A stretch of DNA of 13,774 bases from an uncultured Eubacterium sp. Its GTDB lineage: Bacteria; Bacillota_A; Clostridia; Lachnospirales; Lachnospiraceae. The notes beneath the pieces were generated by a model. That model was given only the letters and a program-made list of their open reading frames with translations. It was not told the origin of the DNA and did not search any database. Numbering within the stretch: position 1 is the stretch's first letter; each line of letters opens with the position of its first letter. Positions 13,656 through 13,774 of the stretch are shown here, piece by piece. The position numbers and the translations under genes were made by a program. Where the stretch lies: contig CAOKJJ010000142.1 in the NCBI GenBank assembly GCA_948468465.1, positions 1 through 13,774 on the forward strand, written 5' to 3'.

Positions 13656-13774
13656 TGTTGCGTTTTTTGGGGGGGGGGGGGGAGGTGGCTATCCGGACGC
13701 TGGATGAGGGGCGGGGCCTGAATTTCGGCTCCTATTCCAGAATGTTAAGAATCCCTAAGCATTCTGCATGGACG
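13656..13774 (-). repeat. Inverted repeat, right arm, with T6/G14 homopolymer
   Basis: This is the reverse-complement partner of 42-157. TGTTGCG (13656-13662) is followed by six T (13663-13668), fourteen G (13669-13682), AGG, and then TGGCTATCCGGAC and the 89-base conserved part up to the last base of the window. The T and G runs total 20 bases here and 20 in the left arm, but split 6/14 against 10/10. The arm lies about 65 bases past the rarA stop. The window ends exactly where the match to base 42 ends, so its true length is unknown. Confidence 0.85.

Noticed and set aside
13593..13668. Terminator for rarA
   Set aside because: A T-run is present, but the upstream sequence lacks the CGCAACAC half needed for the stem; the small TCCC/GGGA hairpin near 13611 has no T-run after it.

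Overview
The window looks like a stretch of chromosome from a Gram-positive clostridium, most likely a Lachnospiraceae-type gut Firmicute. Reasons: strong AGGAGG-like ribosome sites, TTGACA/TATAAT-type promoters with 17-18 nt spacers, a class II (Firmicutes-type) GalT, a glutamine-dependent NadE of Gram-positive type, and a candidate guanidine-IV type leader in front of a MepA-like MATE gene. No rRNA, tRNA, CRISPR array, transposase or phage gene was seen.

Layout, left to right. (1) 42-157: one arm of an inverted repeat whose other arm ends the window (13656-13774); each arm carries a T-run/G-run homopolymer. (2) 195-2120: nadE, glutamine-dependent NAD synthetase. (3) 2153-2992: a self-contained, A+T-richer cassette with a near-consensus promoter, a short structured leader RNA ending in a terminator-like hairpin, and a DUF3800 gene. 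(4) 3013-3063: a short third copy of the flanking repeat, fused to the terminator of the next gene. (5) 3092-3820, minus strand: a PAP2-family membrane phosphatase with its own promoter. (6) 4068-6905: a galK-galT operon (Leloir pathway) ending in a strong hairpin shared with the convergent MATE gene. (7) 7001-8456, minus strand: a MATE exporter behind a two-hairpin leader resembling the guanidine-IV (mepA) riboswitch. (8) 8545-12223: a phospholipid operon of PAP2 phosphatase, UPF0104 (LPG-synthase-type) membrane protein, phosphatidylserine synthase pssA and phosphatidylserine decarboxylase psd, which together would make phosphatidylethanolamine (CDP-DAG to PS to PE). A well-formed promoter precedes it, with an 11-bp direct repeat of the kind bound by OmpR/PhoB-family regulators. 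(9) 12270-13592: rarA/mgsA, a replication-recombination AAA+ ATPase, probably read from the same direction.

Most unusual features: 15-bp-period tandem repeats lie right at translation-start junctions in three places (four units before pssA, eight before psd, two across the galT start), each ending in or supplying a ribosome site and start codon. The others are the DUF3800 promoter/RNA/gene cassette and the homopolymer-bearing inverted repeats at both window ends. The position of those repeats at the very ends also fits an assembly broken at a multicopy repeat, so the homopolymers should be treated with caution.

Gaps over 300 bases: 3821-4157 and 8303-8670 hold divergent promoters and leader elements, described below; neither holds a gene I can support.
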